Assembly (NCBI GenBank): GCA_930367205.1
Contig: OV884015.1
Span: 81,086,841 to 81,150,840 of the forward strand
Direction of reading: 5' to 3'
DNA from: Acanthosoma haemorrhoidale
Lineage: Eukaryota; Arthropoda; Insecta; Hemiptera; Acanthosomatidae
Length of the DNA stretch: 64,000 bases
This document shows, piece after piece, positions 13,401 through 28,400 of the stretch. The translations under genes and the position numbers were made by a program. Positions within the stretch are counted from its first letter, which is position 1; the number at the start of each line of letters is the position of its first letter. The notes beneath the pieces are model-generated. The model was not told where the DNA came from. It searched no databases and worked only from the letters and a program-made list of their open reading frames with translations.

Positions 13401-16400
13401 AGATACTTCCCAACAAAGTCCATGAATTTTAAAACCCTTAAGTTTTTTTTTTTATCTTGAAATTTATGGGTTTTAATGGGAAATGGTAGTTTAAAATCAT
13501 CATTTCATATCTCAAATAATGTTAATTGGCTAAAAAATCAATATAAATTGAAGTTCCGTTTTAGAGCTTCATCAAAATCGGAAAGGTTCTGTTTTCACCT
13601 GTGTGTCAGTAAGTCTATCCTGGAGATTGTGAGTCCCTAGTTTGGCCTATAAACATAAAATTTTATATATCTTATTACCTATGGTCTTGAAAATATTTGT
13701 ATCTCAACAAAATATAATTAACGCTCATTTCTTAAATACTTGGTAACAAACAAATAAATATGTTTCTGTCTTATTGTGTAAGGTATAAAATTAAAGATCT
13801 GGTTACCCTGATAACATGTTTACATTTTATGTTCTATTTTTGAACCACACAAAATCATTAAAATTGTGTTCGCCATTTTAACTGAACTGTTGCTTTAAAA
13901 CGAAAGATGATATTACACATGTTAGTTTCTTTTAATGCCTGGATCATATTAAAACTAAAGCAGTACTATGAAAAATGATAAGTTGTAATTATAATGTCAA
14001 ACATTGCCTATAAAGAAACTTCAGGAAAATCTTAATATCTGTCTTATATTAGCCTAAGTCAATTCTTAACAAATGCATCCTCTCAAATATAATTTTATGA
14101 CTAACTATAAATTCAGAGTTTTATTGTATTTAACATTTAAATTTGTTGGTTTCAGATCGCTAACAACATTAGGACTTGTTATCTCTAAATTAGCTGATCA
14201 GTCATCAAATGGAAAGAATAAGGACAAATTTGTACCGTATAGGGATTCAGTACTCACATGGTTGTTAAAGGTAATAATTAGTGTAGCTTTAGAAGTAGTA
14301 TTAAAATAATTTTATAACGACACATTTCTGATGATTTGGAAAATAATCCTTTTGAACTTTTATCTGCAAGTTCTTTAGAACTAACTTGGTACTATTGTGA
14401 ACAGGATAATCTCGGAGGAAACTCAAAGACTGTAATGGTTGCCACAGTATCTCCGGCAGCCGACAACTTCGAAGAGACCTTATCTACACTTAGGTATGCG
14501 GATCGAGCAAAGAGGATCGTCAACCACGCTGTTGTCAATGAAGACCCCAATGCGCGAATCATCCGAGAGCTAAGGCAAGAGGTTGAGACACTGAAGGAAA
14601 TGCTAAAGTATGCCACAGCCTCTAATTCGACAGTGAGTAACATTTCAAATGAATAAAATTATGATATAAATAAAGTTTAATTATAGCTCAATATTTAGTT
14701 ATTAAAGTAGTAATTTGTAAAATACTATTCTGACAAGTGAATAGCAATTTGAAGCTCAGCAAAAAAATTCTTCTGAGCAAGTAACACAAATTTGAAATAA
14801 GATAAATATAAGTGACATAAAAAGTGAGGGTCTGTGTGTGAACTTGGGCCCTAGATCAGCCCTTAGTGCTTTTATGCTTCTGCAATAATTTTTAAGTTTT
14901 GAAAAATATTTAAGTTAAAAGAAAACATTTTGATGTGATTAAAAAATAAAACATTGTTTATTGCACCATTTAGTAAAAAACCAGCAGTTGTTCAAGGACA
15001 AACACACTCAGTCTAGAAACTTTGATTTATTCATTATTTCACTTCATAATTTTTATGGCTATGGAAGTATTATAGTATTCTTCTGGTTGCTGGGTCATCT
15101 ATAGGAAGCAATTAGAAATATTTCATGTGTCTAGGTCAAACAGGAGACATAAAAACCTTGTAATAAACATGCATATAAACCAAAACATGAGTTTCTAGTT
15201 ACGAGAAACCAAAGAAATCCTCAAAAATATTTATTGATAATCTACCTCTCTGCCATAAATAGTACGTATGCTGTTCTAGTAAGGACAGTGATCTAAAGAT
15301 GAAGTTTCATCAAGTCTCCTTTATTGAAGGACTTTAAAATACAACCTCCCCAATCAATTATTCTATTTTTCATTTTATTTCAATGATTGAAACGAATAAA
15401 GTTTTTTTACCTTTTTTTTATGGTATAATTTATACAGAGTAATTACTAATTTATATTTAGGAAAATAATAGAAACAAAAATCTACTATTAAATGACAGAT
15501 TTTAATGGTTTTGAAAATATAATTATCTCTTAATGCATTTTCTTGCTGATTAATTCGTCCCATACAACTCTTTACACTAAATTATTGTTGCTTAATTTAC
15601 AATTCAAGGGTTCTATGGATGCTGAAAATATGCAACTTTAAATTTGTTAATTACACCCATAGTTCTCGTGAACTTACTATTAGGTTGTTGCCTGCTATAT
15701 ATGGTTGTATTTAAATAAATAACTTATTACTAATGTTTGTTTTTTTGAAGGATGGCTATGTGTATTGAATATAACTTTTTTTTTCATTTATTATTTTTTC
15801 CTTAATTTGAACAACAGCGTGGATTGCTTGATGATGGACTGAATGAGTCCTAAACGACACATTTATTGTGTTAGTTTATAATAAAAATCTATTCAGAATG
15901 ATATTGTGCACAAGCTGTGATATTCAATATAAATAACCTTGTTTACAAAACAACTCAGAATTTATAAAAACAATTATTTTAACTCATCGCTGGAAAAAGC
16001 TTTGACAATATTTGCACATAATTGTACCTTTTGATACACAGTTGAGTTTTTGCCCTTGTGTAAAATAAGTTTTGCACCTTGTTGTTTAGTCTTAGAAATA
16101 ATGAATTCTACTGGTCTTATCTTATCACACACAGCATTATGTAATGTCGAATAATGTTTTGTAATTTAACAGCTACCCCGTTACTCAAATTTAAATGTTC
16201 CACTATTTCTTGTTGTTTTTAAACTCATGGATAGTAAAAATCATTAACATAATAAATCCTTTGACATGGACATCAGGGCATTTCAGTGTATGTATGAAAT
16301 AATACATATAATTAAAGAGAAAAAATCTTTATTTGTGTCTTTTTGTTTTTATATGTTTAGTGTAATAAGTTTATTTTTAAGAACGGTCAATGTTTATTAA

Positions 16401-19400
16401 TAAATGATTGAAATTATACGAAATACAACCTTGTGAGTAAGATTGTGGACAAAATTAAATTGTTCACAGCTGTTTCTTTCAGGCATGTTTTGATTCCTTC
16501 TATCACTTGTGGAAGTGATTATAACCAATGACAGAGAGCAACATTGTGTTGGAATTCTGTAGATAAACCATTCATCTCCTCCCGTCTTTTAGTTTTCTCT
16601 GTATACTACTTTAAGAACGAATGTGGAGCTTCATTATATTTGTTTAGTTCGGTTCAATAATCCTTTTATCAGGTATAATCTAATATGATTTATAAACTCG
16701 TTAGTATTAGAATTAAATTCAATAAATAAAACTAGCTAAAATTCCTGATTATTTTGAGTATTTTATGTTTCTCCAAAATATTATATGGCATTGTAACCTT
16801 ATATAATAAATATTATGTTTTATCATTCACATCGAATCCTGTACTACTTCTTTGTTTATTAATGTCATTATGTAAGCTATTGATTCCTTTTTTACATTTA
16901 TAAGTATTCACTCTTGTAATTTTAATCTCATTTCCCTGCCCTCAAATTTGTGTTGCATCATTTCATGTCTTAATGCGTAGGGATCAACTGTTATTGTAAG
17001 TATAATTTATTTATTTTTCTTAGTGGTGACAATTTTTTTAGGTTAGCTATTCTTGCAGTTTGTACAATTTAAAACTTTTTGTTGCAGCCACTGGACTTGC
17101 ATGAAAAACTAACTGAAAGTGAAAACCTCATGAGAGCAATGTCTACAACTTGGGAAGAAAAATTAATAAAAACAGGTATGTTTATGTTCAATTTAGTATT
17201 AATTTGAATTTGTTTATAAGTTCATATAGGTAAGTGATTTGAAAGGAAAATAAAAATCATGCATGCGTTTTTACATTTTGGAGTGATTCAAAACAATTTA
17301 TATCTCCTAAGTTAAATCATCTTAGTCCATAAATTATAACGTCGCACTGTAGCTTTTTTCATAACAGTTGTTGAACAGAAACTAAAAGTCAATACTAGAC
17401 TTACCACAGTTTGCCAAATATTTCTCCAAGCACATTTATGTTGAACATTTACGACCAAAGGGACTTGTTTGTTTGTTTACATCATTGGTTCTCTATGTGA
17501 GACATTTTATTTTTCAAGGGGCAATAATTTGGAGAGGGTATCGAAAAAAACAAGTTAAAAATTAAATAAATTAATATTAATAATAATATATAAGAAAAAT
17601 AGAGCAAAATGTGGGTAGATACCTGTCAGGAACAAAGTGGTCAACCATTTCTAACACCTCCTGACAATCAAGAATTATTCCAAATAAGGTTGTTAGAGAG
17701 GAGGGGCACATGTACACTGGATTGAGTGCCTGAAGAGGTGTGGTATTTAGTCAGAATACCTGAAAGTGGGTAATTGACCAAAAAAGAACCGCTTGAGAAC
17801 CTTTAGTTAACTTCATCATATAGCATTTTGTCTTTCTTCCAAAGCTCTATTTTAAATTAAGCATGGTGAGTATAGTCCCATAAATAAATAACTAATTAAC
17901 CTATGACTGGAAACTCTAAACATTGAAATAACTTAAAACTGTTAAGTCACTTGTACTCGCAAGTAGCAGATAAGATCAAAGAGGTTTTGCCAAAAAAGCA
18001 GCAGCAGCTGAATCCGGTTGATTATTTGCTGACCTCACCTAGCTCAAGAGAATCAATTATGATTTATGTTTTGTTATACAGAGAAATGATGACAACTTCA
18101 AAATGTTACCCAGTTGAGTGAGATACCAGAGTGATACCATTGATACCAGAGTAATACCAGGTGGTGAAAATGGTCATGCTTAGCAACCTCATTATCGCAC
18201 TACAGAAAAATTCAGGGTTTTTTGGTGTTAATTCTAGGTACAAAAACAAATTTACCGCATTATTTACCTTAAATATCTCACTTTGAGTTTTTAATGATAT
18301 CATTTATCCATCTCTTAAATTACAACATATACCAACACCAGTTCCTGAGAATAGCCGGGAAAATAGAATAGCCCCAGAAAAGAGATCATAACAAAGTAAT
18401 ATAGTTGACAGATTAAGAAAAAAAGGACAGTTATACATTTTAAAACTTTCAATGTAGCACTTTCTTACTTTGCTCCAGTTACTTGTTTCGAGTATGTATT
18501 TTTATCTGTGTAATGAAGAACATAGTTTTTACTCTCTGTAATCATTTTTCTTTTAACTTTCAGAACAAATTCAACATGAAAGGCATGAAGCACTTGAAAA
18601 CATGGGTATATCAGTACAAGCATCAGGCATCAAAGTTGAAAAGAACAAATTTTACCTCGTTAACTTAAACGCAGATCCAAGTCTCAATGAATTACTTGTT
18701 TATTACTTGAAAGAGAGGACGCTTGTCGGTGCAAGAGGAGCACCAGTGCCCCAAGATATACAACTCTCAGGATTAGGTACAATTTATTTATGTTTGATTT
18801 TCCATTATTAATATGTGCTATTAAATCTATAACATTAAAGGTTATGTTTTTTATATTTTCAGGGATTCAAGCTGAACATTGCATATTGACAATCGATGAC
18901 ACAAAATTATATATGATACCCATATCGGGTGCCAGATGTTTTGTCAATGGTGCACCTGTTACTGATAAAACTCTCCTTCATAATGGGGACAGATTGCTTT
19001 GGGGAAACCACCATTTCTTCAGAGTGAATTGCCCAAAGTCACAAGGAGGTATGCATAATAGATTACTATTAGGTTGAAAGTGACTATGAAAATGCGATTA
19101 ACTTTTATTTTAGAAAAAAGGACACTCCATACACAAATTTTTCAACAACTGTTTTATATTTTCAGTGTCGACATGCAGTGAACCTCAAACCCCTGCTCAG
19201 ACAATTGATTATAATTTTGCCCGAGAGGAATTAATGCTGAAAGAACTGTCAAATGATCCATTGCAGGCTGCTATCGCAACCATTGAAAGGCAACATGAAG
19301 AAGACAAACAAGGTTTTATAAACTTTTTAAAATAACTATGAATGAAGTAATTCCATATTTTTTTTTTAATTGTCTTCTGTCATCATTTCCAAAAAAGAAA

Positions 19401-22400
19401 ATATTTTCAACAAAAGAACCACTCACTTCCTTTGAATTTCCCAATTGTGTCACCTACTTCTCTACTATCTTAAAAGTGAATTAGTTAAGATCAACATCTT
19501 TAAATAAAGCAGGCTTCATGCAAAATATATTTGGGTTTGATGGTACTTTATTGGTAAAAAAAACAGTCGATAACGTTTTCTACATTTATCAATGAATTAG
19601 GTCCTTCTGTTGTAGCAGTTCCTTCGGTGTAGTTCAATATCTGTTCATGCTCTGTTCTAACAGGATTTTTTATACCGAAAATCTCCTCTAACCTTTCCAA
19701 ACATTGATTTTGCTTGCTGACTGTTTTCATTAAAAACATTTTTATTTATTTTTAATCGAAATATTTTTATTGAAATGATCAGATACAATCAATACAAAGT
19801 ATTTTAGCAGTGCTTAGGACTTCAGTATAAAATATTTAGAGTTAGTAAATCCTGTTTTGTTTTTTTTGCCCTTGGTTAATGATTAAGATATTATGTAATT
19901 TATAGCTTAAAATAATTTATTACAGTGGCTTTGGAACGGCAAAGACAGGAATATGAAAGACAGTTTCAACATCTTCGAAATATTTTGTCTCCATCAACAC
20001 CTTATCTTCCTTTCGATCCATTTAGAACTGGAAAACTTACTCCTTCTACACCGAACACCTTAATGAGAGTAGAAAAATGGGCGAAAGAAAGGTGCGTTAA
20101 AAGGTTTCTATGAATTTATTTTGTTTTTTTTGGAAGGGGACTATTTTGATATTGATGATAATTTCTTCTTTTTTTCAGAGATGATATGTTTCGCCGAAGC
20201 TTGGTTAAACTTAAACAAGACATTGTAAAAGCCAATGTTCTTGTAAATGAAGCAAATTTTCTTGCTGAAGAAATCAGAAAGCAAACAAAATTCAGTGTTA
20301 CACTGCAAATCCCTCCTGCCAATTTGAGTCCTAATAGAAAGGTATATTCTTCTCTTTATAGACAGGTATATAGTTACTTCTCTTCTTTTTTTTTTCTTTT
20401 TTTTAATTATGTTTATTATTTTAATTAGTTTACTTTTATTTATTTAATTATTTTCTACCTCTATCCTTGAGGCTCATTAGCAGGTATTAAATTTACAATA
20501 TACTTCACAAAATATCAATGATTTGTGTCTGTTATAAGCATAAGGGTATGTTAAATATAAGTTTTGCTATCCTGTAATAGTTCATGTTATGAGCTTGATT
20601 TATTGTATTTTGTTCTTGGTGTGGTTGTATTTAATATATTCTGTCATGTTTTACTGTAAGTGTAGTGTTATTACATATGTCACAATGTGGTGGTTCCTGA
20701 TTTCTAATCAGGTATCTATGGGTGTAGGCTGAGTGGCCAATCTCGAGTCTTCCTAAGGCAATCTCTTCAAGACCTTTCTTTCTATAAGAACTTCCTGACA
20801 GCCACAACTGTTGTCTCTTTAGCCAACAGTAAAAACTTCTTCTTCTTGTCTTTCCTTTTCTCAAATAGTCACTTCTTACAATCACTTTTCCAATCTTCTG
20901 ATGTTGTTACTTTTGCTAGTGAATCTAAAATGTTTTCAATATTTAGTGTAAACGTTTTTAATCATGCAATTTATTTCTTCAAAAATATCACTAATGTAGT
21001 ATATTTGTAACTATATACACGTTGTCACAACAAATAAAATCCATCCTATGGGTAGAAGTCAATAATAGGTCCGATATTGCCCTGGTAGAAAATATAAACA
21101 GCTCTTGAAAATGAGTCAACTCAAAATAAGATATTTGTATCTACTGGTATCATATAAATTTGAATGATGAAATAATATTTCAAATCCTAAAAAAAGAAGC
21201 TTAAAATATACTTTGGTCTCTTTGCAAACCTTTATATGCCTACATACCCATTATTCCAATATGCATCATGTATTCCAATATATATCAAATAGTTTTTGTT
21301 TTTTTGCCAAAGGATATTATAATTGATCTCCGACTAATATGTTATTCCAGAAAGGTACATTTGTGAGTGAGCCTGCCATATTGGTGAAGAGAGCTGGTGT
21401 CGGAAGCCAAGTATGGTCCATGGAAAAACTAGAAAACAAACTTGTCGATATGAGGGATATGTACGAAGAGAGAAAAGAATCAGGAATTGTTATTGTTCCA
21501 GTAAGTTAGATTAGATTTCTCCGTTTGTAACCTGTTATTTCATATGATATTTAATCTTTGTGTTGTGTCTAAAGGAGGAAAATCCAGCAAAAATTGTCGA
21601 CCCCTTTTTTGAAAGCCAAGAAAATCATAACCTCATTGGTGTCGCAAATATATTCCTTGAAGTTCTCTCTGAAGATGTCACCCTCGATTACCACACACCA
21701 ATTATCAGTCAGCAGGGGGATGTAGCTGGCAGACTGGAGGTAACTTTGAAGTTTTTATTCAACGTATAGTATGTTGTAGTTTTGTTAATAGTTTTTATAT
21801 TTTAATTTTTAAAAACTGATTATTATTATAACTAATTATATTATGAATTATTTCTTCTATTTAGGTTGAAATCAAGAGGATAGATGGCAAACTTCCTGAA
21901 GATAGAATGTGTGAGTCAGGTTCAGAGAGTTCTGGGGACTCTGGCAAAGACGACCTTGAATCTAGTACTTGTTCTTCTACAATTACAATCAGGGTCAGGT
22001 TTATTTATATTGTTTTAAATAAATTTATTTTAATATAAAGCATTTAATATATTTCTTTCTTTTATATGCATTAGGGAAAAAGTCATAACAAAGATGTGTG
22101 AGTGACAAAATTGAACTTTAAAACCCTATATCCTTGTAAAGTAACACTAGTGCATATGTCCTGGTTTCTTTGTACCAACCCTGAAACTATCAAATTGATG
22201 TCAAATTTGAGCTGATTTTTCTTAAAATTTGTCACTTACACCCATTCGCTTCTAATTCAATCATATCTGTATTGATGAACTACTTCATTTGCTTTCAGGT
22301 AACTATCAAGCAAGCATCTGGACTTCCTCCTTCATTATCCAACTTCGTATTTTGCCAATATACTCTGTGGACACATCCAGACAATATAGTTGTTCCTCCC

Positions 22401-25400
22401 AAGATGAACCCCGACCAAGCACCATCGATACAGAGCACAGATTCTATGACTTTCACTTTTGATCATTCAAAGGAATTCACTTTCCCTGTAACTGAAGAGT
22501 TCGTTGAACACTGTGCCGGTAAATTTGTTGAGTCTTTCCTTTTTGTATTTGTGAATTTATTTTTTGAATCTATCGAAAATTCGGTTTGATTAATTATTTT
22601 ACTAAGAATTAATGGCTTTTATTTACCAAATGAAACGATTTTACTAACCACTACACTATTGTTTTAAATAGAAGGTGCCTTGAGTATAGAAGTTTGGGGC
22701 CATAGAAGTGCTGGATTTACGCGAGCCAAGCCAGGCTGGGAAGTTGAACAGCAACAACTTGCAAAAGCTCGATCCCTTGCTGATAGGCAAGTTCTTGTTA
22801 TGCAATTAATTATTTATAAGTATTATTTCATAAACATTAAAATAGTTGATAAGATATGATAATTTTTTCTCTTATCTTCTGGAAGTGTACAATATAATTT
22901 TAAAATAATAGATAATGTGTGACAATTTTTTCCCTCATCTTCTGGGAGATTACAAACTAATTTGCCTTGGTTTTTTTATTTAATTTAGAAATTCAAGTCA
23001 ATCGAACTTCCTTCCTACCTACAATTAATATGGAATATTAAAAAATACAGTTTATCTTGTTGTTTTTATTCATTTTATTTCATTTCAAAGTATTTTATTT
23101 ACAGCAAACCTAAAATCTCAAGAAACATACAATACTAAATCGCTGTTATTATAGAGTTAAAAGAATAATTAAAAGTAAGGATCTTTTGGTTTCCTACTGC
23201 TCAATCATTATAAATATACCAATTATTCATTTAAATTACTTTTAACTACGATAATGAATTATTGTCACTCAAGACTTGTTTTTTTTTTATTAATTTCATT
23301 AGGTGGAGTGAATTGAGCAGAAAAATTGAATTATGGGTGGAGATAGAAGAGCTAAATGATGCTGGTGATTATTCTAGTGTTGAAGTATCTCCATCAAGAG
23401 GAGAAGTGCTTACAGGTAAATTTTTCTTTAGAAAAAAATAGCTTTTTTAGTTCATTTAGTACAAATAAAGTAATTTCTTTCATTGTTACCGTGAACTATT
23501 AGTGTTAAGAGTTTAAAAGTTAGGAATTCAAATTATTCTCTGAATAGTATATTGTCATAATAATATTTTTTTCACTTGGTATTGTTGGTTAAAAAAAGTG
23601 GAAACTTGTGGATTACAGACACCAAATAGTATTATCTATAATTAAATAATGGAAAAAACTGCATCAATAACTTGTTATATACTGTACTAGTTTTAACTTT
23701 TGCATATTTCAATTTGTGATCAAATGAAACTTGGAAATAAAATATTTATTTAATTGTTTAAACTTAATCTCAGGCGGTTCCTACCTCCAATTAAAAATGA
23801 AATATAAAATGGACTGTTAAATTTATATAAATAAATAAAAAAAATTATGAATAATTCCAGTGTTTTCTTTTGAGGTGTAGTTTCTTCGGTGTCACACAGA
23901 TTCATTGGTGGTGACATCTTAGGGGACTTGTTATATATATTTTATATCCTCTAAATTGTAGCTATCTTGACTGATTTTATTTATGGCTATTTAATAATTG
24001 ATGGTATTAATATATATTATATAAAATATGTATTTAATTATGATTTATTTGTTAACTATTTGTTTTTTAGCATAAATGTTATTAATCAGTCAGTACTCAG
24101 TCATGTATGTGACTCACAAATTCGTTCACACCAATGAAATATTTTCAATGTTTACTCTGTAAAAAAAGTAGTATTTATTAATCCATCCAAACAACAACAT
24201 GGGCAAGGTTATCAACCTTTTAGTAAACAAAATTTGAATACCAATCCCCTTTATGTGTTTATCTCTTTAAACTGTAAGCAGTCTCATTAAATTATTCATG
24301 TGAACAGTTTTGTGAGTGAAGATTTTATCTATTGCTGATTTTTGGTCAGTTTTAACTACAAATCCTACATTTTTCTATTATCTTTTTCATTAGGTATGTC
24401 TTTTTATTAGTGGCAAATCAAAAGAAAAAAAAATTAAGATGCTTCCATTTACAACATACATAAATTTTTCATATGAATAAATTTTATAATTCTTTTAATA
24501 AATAATGTTTTAATCTAAATTAATATTTGTTAGGTTTTAACAATATTTAGGCTATTAAACATTTTGAAAAAACCCATGCATTATTTTTCTTCTAGACCTT
24601 GTTCACAATATAAATTATCAAAATGCATAAATTATAAGATGGTGTGAACGAATTTGTGAGTGACGGTATGTTTCAAATCATTTTCTGACTTTTTTTTTTT
24701 TTAATTAGGTGGTGTATTTCAACTAAGACAAGGACAGCAGAGACGAGTAAGGGTGAAAGTTAGTCCAGTCATACAGTCGGGAACTCTTCCCATCATCTGT
24801 CAAGAAATCACGAACATAGCACTTGGCAGTGTCTCGGCTAGGTTGATTATTGTATTTTACTATCGTTTATTTTTTCAATAAACAATCATTAATGAGTAAC
24901 TTGATTGGGACTATCTACAAATAATGACACTTAAATTAATTTATTCTTTTTTTACTTACAGATCTAGACTACAAAAACCACTTGATTCATACCAAGAAGA
25001 TGACTTGAATCGTCTAAGAGAAAAGTGGAGTGAAGCTCTCATGAGGAGGCGAAATTATCTTGACCAGCAAATAAAAAGGCTTATAAATAAACAAGGTTTG
25101 TTTTGATGTTGTGGGTTTTATTGTAATAAAATTGCCTTCCCATATGGTTTTATCTCATGTGTAAAAAGTTAAACTGCTATCTTCAGGTGTTTCATTTTCA
25201 GACATCTATTCTAGTGTAGACTGAAAATAATTGAGTTAAGAACTCATTACAATAACCTTATACAATTTGTACATTCATTATATTTTTCCAACCACCTACG
25301 AAGGAAATATTTGACAAGTTTTATTGACAAGTCCTTGTGATGTAATATCAAATAAAACCTGCGAGGTGGCCAAAATTTTATTTAAGGTTTGTTTTAGTGT

Positions 25401-28400
25401 CATCAACATATTTAGAATACTATTTTAGTTGCCTGGTGGCACTGGTCATGCTTCTTTTAAAGTATTATGTAAACTTATAATATCATATACTGATATCCTA
25501 CAATGTATACTGTTGAGTAATAGGTACTATTTTATTTCTGTAGGTAAAAGTGAGAGCGACTGTGAAAGAGAGCAAAGCCTCGTCGAGCAATGGGTAAGCC
25601 TGACAGAAGAGCGGAATGCTGTTATGGTCCCTGCTCCTGGGTCTGGAATCCCTGGAGCGCCAGCTGACTGGATACCTCCTCCAGGCATGGAACCACATAT
25701 CCCTGTTCTCTTTTTAGACCTCAATGGTTAGTTCTCTTTCATTATTTGTTTTATTTTGTAACATAAAACTGATCTTATGACAGGTAGCCCTCAGGTTCCG
25801 GCTGGGGTTCATTCCCCTCGCCCTCATGAATTCACATATAAAGACAATAGTTTTTTTTTAATAGCAATAAGAATATTAAATTATTAGTCCTGATCGTGGA
25901 AGGGTATAGGCTAATAACAAATCTTCCATCTTTCCAGAAAATGGTACAAATTCACCAATATCCTTTTCGACAGCTCTCAGCTGTCATCTTCAATTTTTAT
26001 AATGAAAAGTCACATGATAAAAACCTTGATTGTGCATATGGAGACAAGCAAAATTTATCATTAAAATAACAATGATTACAATTAATAAATAAAGCATACT
26101 CAAAATATTGACCATACTGAATTGCTCCTAAGTCCAAAATGGTCCATCCAGTGTACTACAATTAAATGGTCTTTCCTGTATGTTCTGAATCCATGTTTGT
26201 TCCCACTTAATCTCACTGTCAGATCCAGAAAATTAATTGGTTTGTCTTTTTCTATTTCCACTGTAAATTGTTCTTCATATGGACAAATTTTGAATGAAAG
26301 ATAATTCTTTGTTCCTGCTGAACCCTCTCATCCTCGCAACTACATAATTATGTATCTTAGTTAAAATTTATTTCAAATACACTTCTTAACGAGGAATATA
26401 TTTATGATTTTCACTAAAAGGTATCAATTTGCAAATAGAAATGATTGGCTTTTGTAAACAAACTTGTTTTTGTTATTTTATAATATTATGTTATTTTGAC
26501 CCTTTTCATTTTATATTTTATCCATTGTTTGTTTTCTTTTTTAGCTGATGATCTTTCGGCTAATAAGTGGTCTGGAGAAGGCTTAGAGCTACCAATAGCT
26601 GGTCTCAATTCCATTCTTCCTAAGGAACTTGGTAAAAACTTCCATTCTCTTCCAATAGTTAAACATTGCGAGAAGGAAGTATGTGCCATAGCTGCTTGGG
26701 ATTCATCAGTTCATAACTCTCAACATCTTAACAGGCTTACAGATGGTAATTGGAATATTATTGAGTAAATCAATTTTGTTAATGATTTGATCTTCAAAGT
26801 TGTTTTTTATGATTTCTGCAGGTAATGAAAGAGTGTATCTGATATTACGAACGACAGTGAGATTATCACACCCAGCACCCATGGATGTTGTTCTGAGGAA
26901 ACGGTTATGTTTGAACATATACAAACGACAAAGCATTACAGACAGGATCAGAAGGAAAATAGTTAGATCGGATGGTCTGTCTTCATGCGGTGTCACTTAC
27001 GAAGTCGTTTCAAACATCCCAAAAGTAATTACTATTGGAATAAAAGCATGTATCTGGTCAATGCACAAAATTTATGTTAATAAACAGTTACCAATAAAAC
27101 TAAATTTTTCTGTATCCTTAATCATATTGCTTTTGCACTGTAACTATAAATATATTTTCAGGCTAGTGAAGAGCTTGAAGAACGTGAATCATTGGCTCAG
27201 ATAGCTGCTTCTGGTGAAGACTCGTCATTAGGTGATGGGGAGTCATACATTGGTTTGTTTATTTGTTTTTTTAAATCAACTTCTGTGCTTATTTCAAAAT
27301 TTAAAATTTACATTAAGATAAGTTCTTTTACAGAAATGAATTTTGCATTATTTCTATGATTAAGCTTTTAGCATCAAGTATGAGAGTGTAGAACGACCGC
27401 TCCATAGCGCTCAATTCGCATACCAGGCAGGAAAATCCTGTGAAATTGCTCTCCACCACCTGGTTTCCAGGATAGAGAGATCCCTAGTTCATAAAGAAAT
27501 AATGGCAGGCATCTTTGTTGATCTAGAAGGTGCCTTTGATCGCACACCCTATAACACTATGGCATCAGCCTTAGAAAGAAAGGGGATTAGTTCCTTAGCC
27601 TCTAGCTGGATAAACACCATGCTAGAGAATAGGATTTTACAATCACAATTGGGACAAACCAAACTGTGGATGAAGCCAGTGGGAGGATGTCCACAGGGAG
27701 GGGTGTTATCTCCATTACTGTGGTGTTTGGTCGTTGACTCATTGTTAACAAACCTAAACTCTGCAGGGTTCTACGCACAGGGATATGCTGATGACATTGC
27801 TGTGCTCATAGGGGGCAAGTTCTCAGAAACCATTTCTGAGTTGCTTTCCGCATCGATGGATCTTTTGAGGGATTGGTGTGAAAAGAATGGTTTAGGAATC
27901 AATCCCCAGAAGATAAATCTCTGTATCTTCACTAACAAAAGAAATGCTATAGTTAGACCACCCTATATAGGGGGGACACAGGTAAGCATTTGTAGTGAGG
28001 TAAAGCATCTAGGGGTTACTCTGGATAGAAAATTGGACTGGTCTAAACACATCAGGAATACTACTATGAAGGCACTTCGATGCCTCTATGCATGTAAAAG
28101 GGCTGTGGGTAGGACCTGGGGACTACAACCCAGAATGTTATTCTGGCTATATACCGCAGCAGTTAGACCAATGGTGCTCTATGCCTCTATGGTGTGGTGG
28201 CACAGAGGTAGTATTAGTAAAAATAAAACTTTGCTTGGCAAATTACAGAGGCTTTCATGTCTCATGATCACTGGTGCCATGAGTACAACTCCTACTGCTG
28301 CAATGGAAGTCTTATTGAACTTGAATCCACTGCACATAGAAGTAGAAGCGCAAGCCTTGAACGTGGCTTACAGACTTGCGAAATCAGGAACAAGATCCAA

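Noticed and set aside
14392..14643. Minus-strand open frame over the motor exon
   Set aside because: Antisense shadow of kinesin exon 6.
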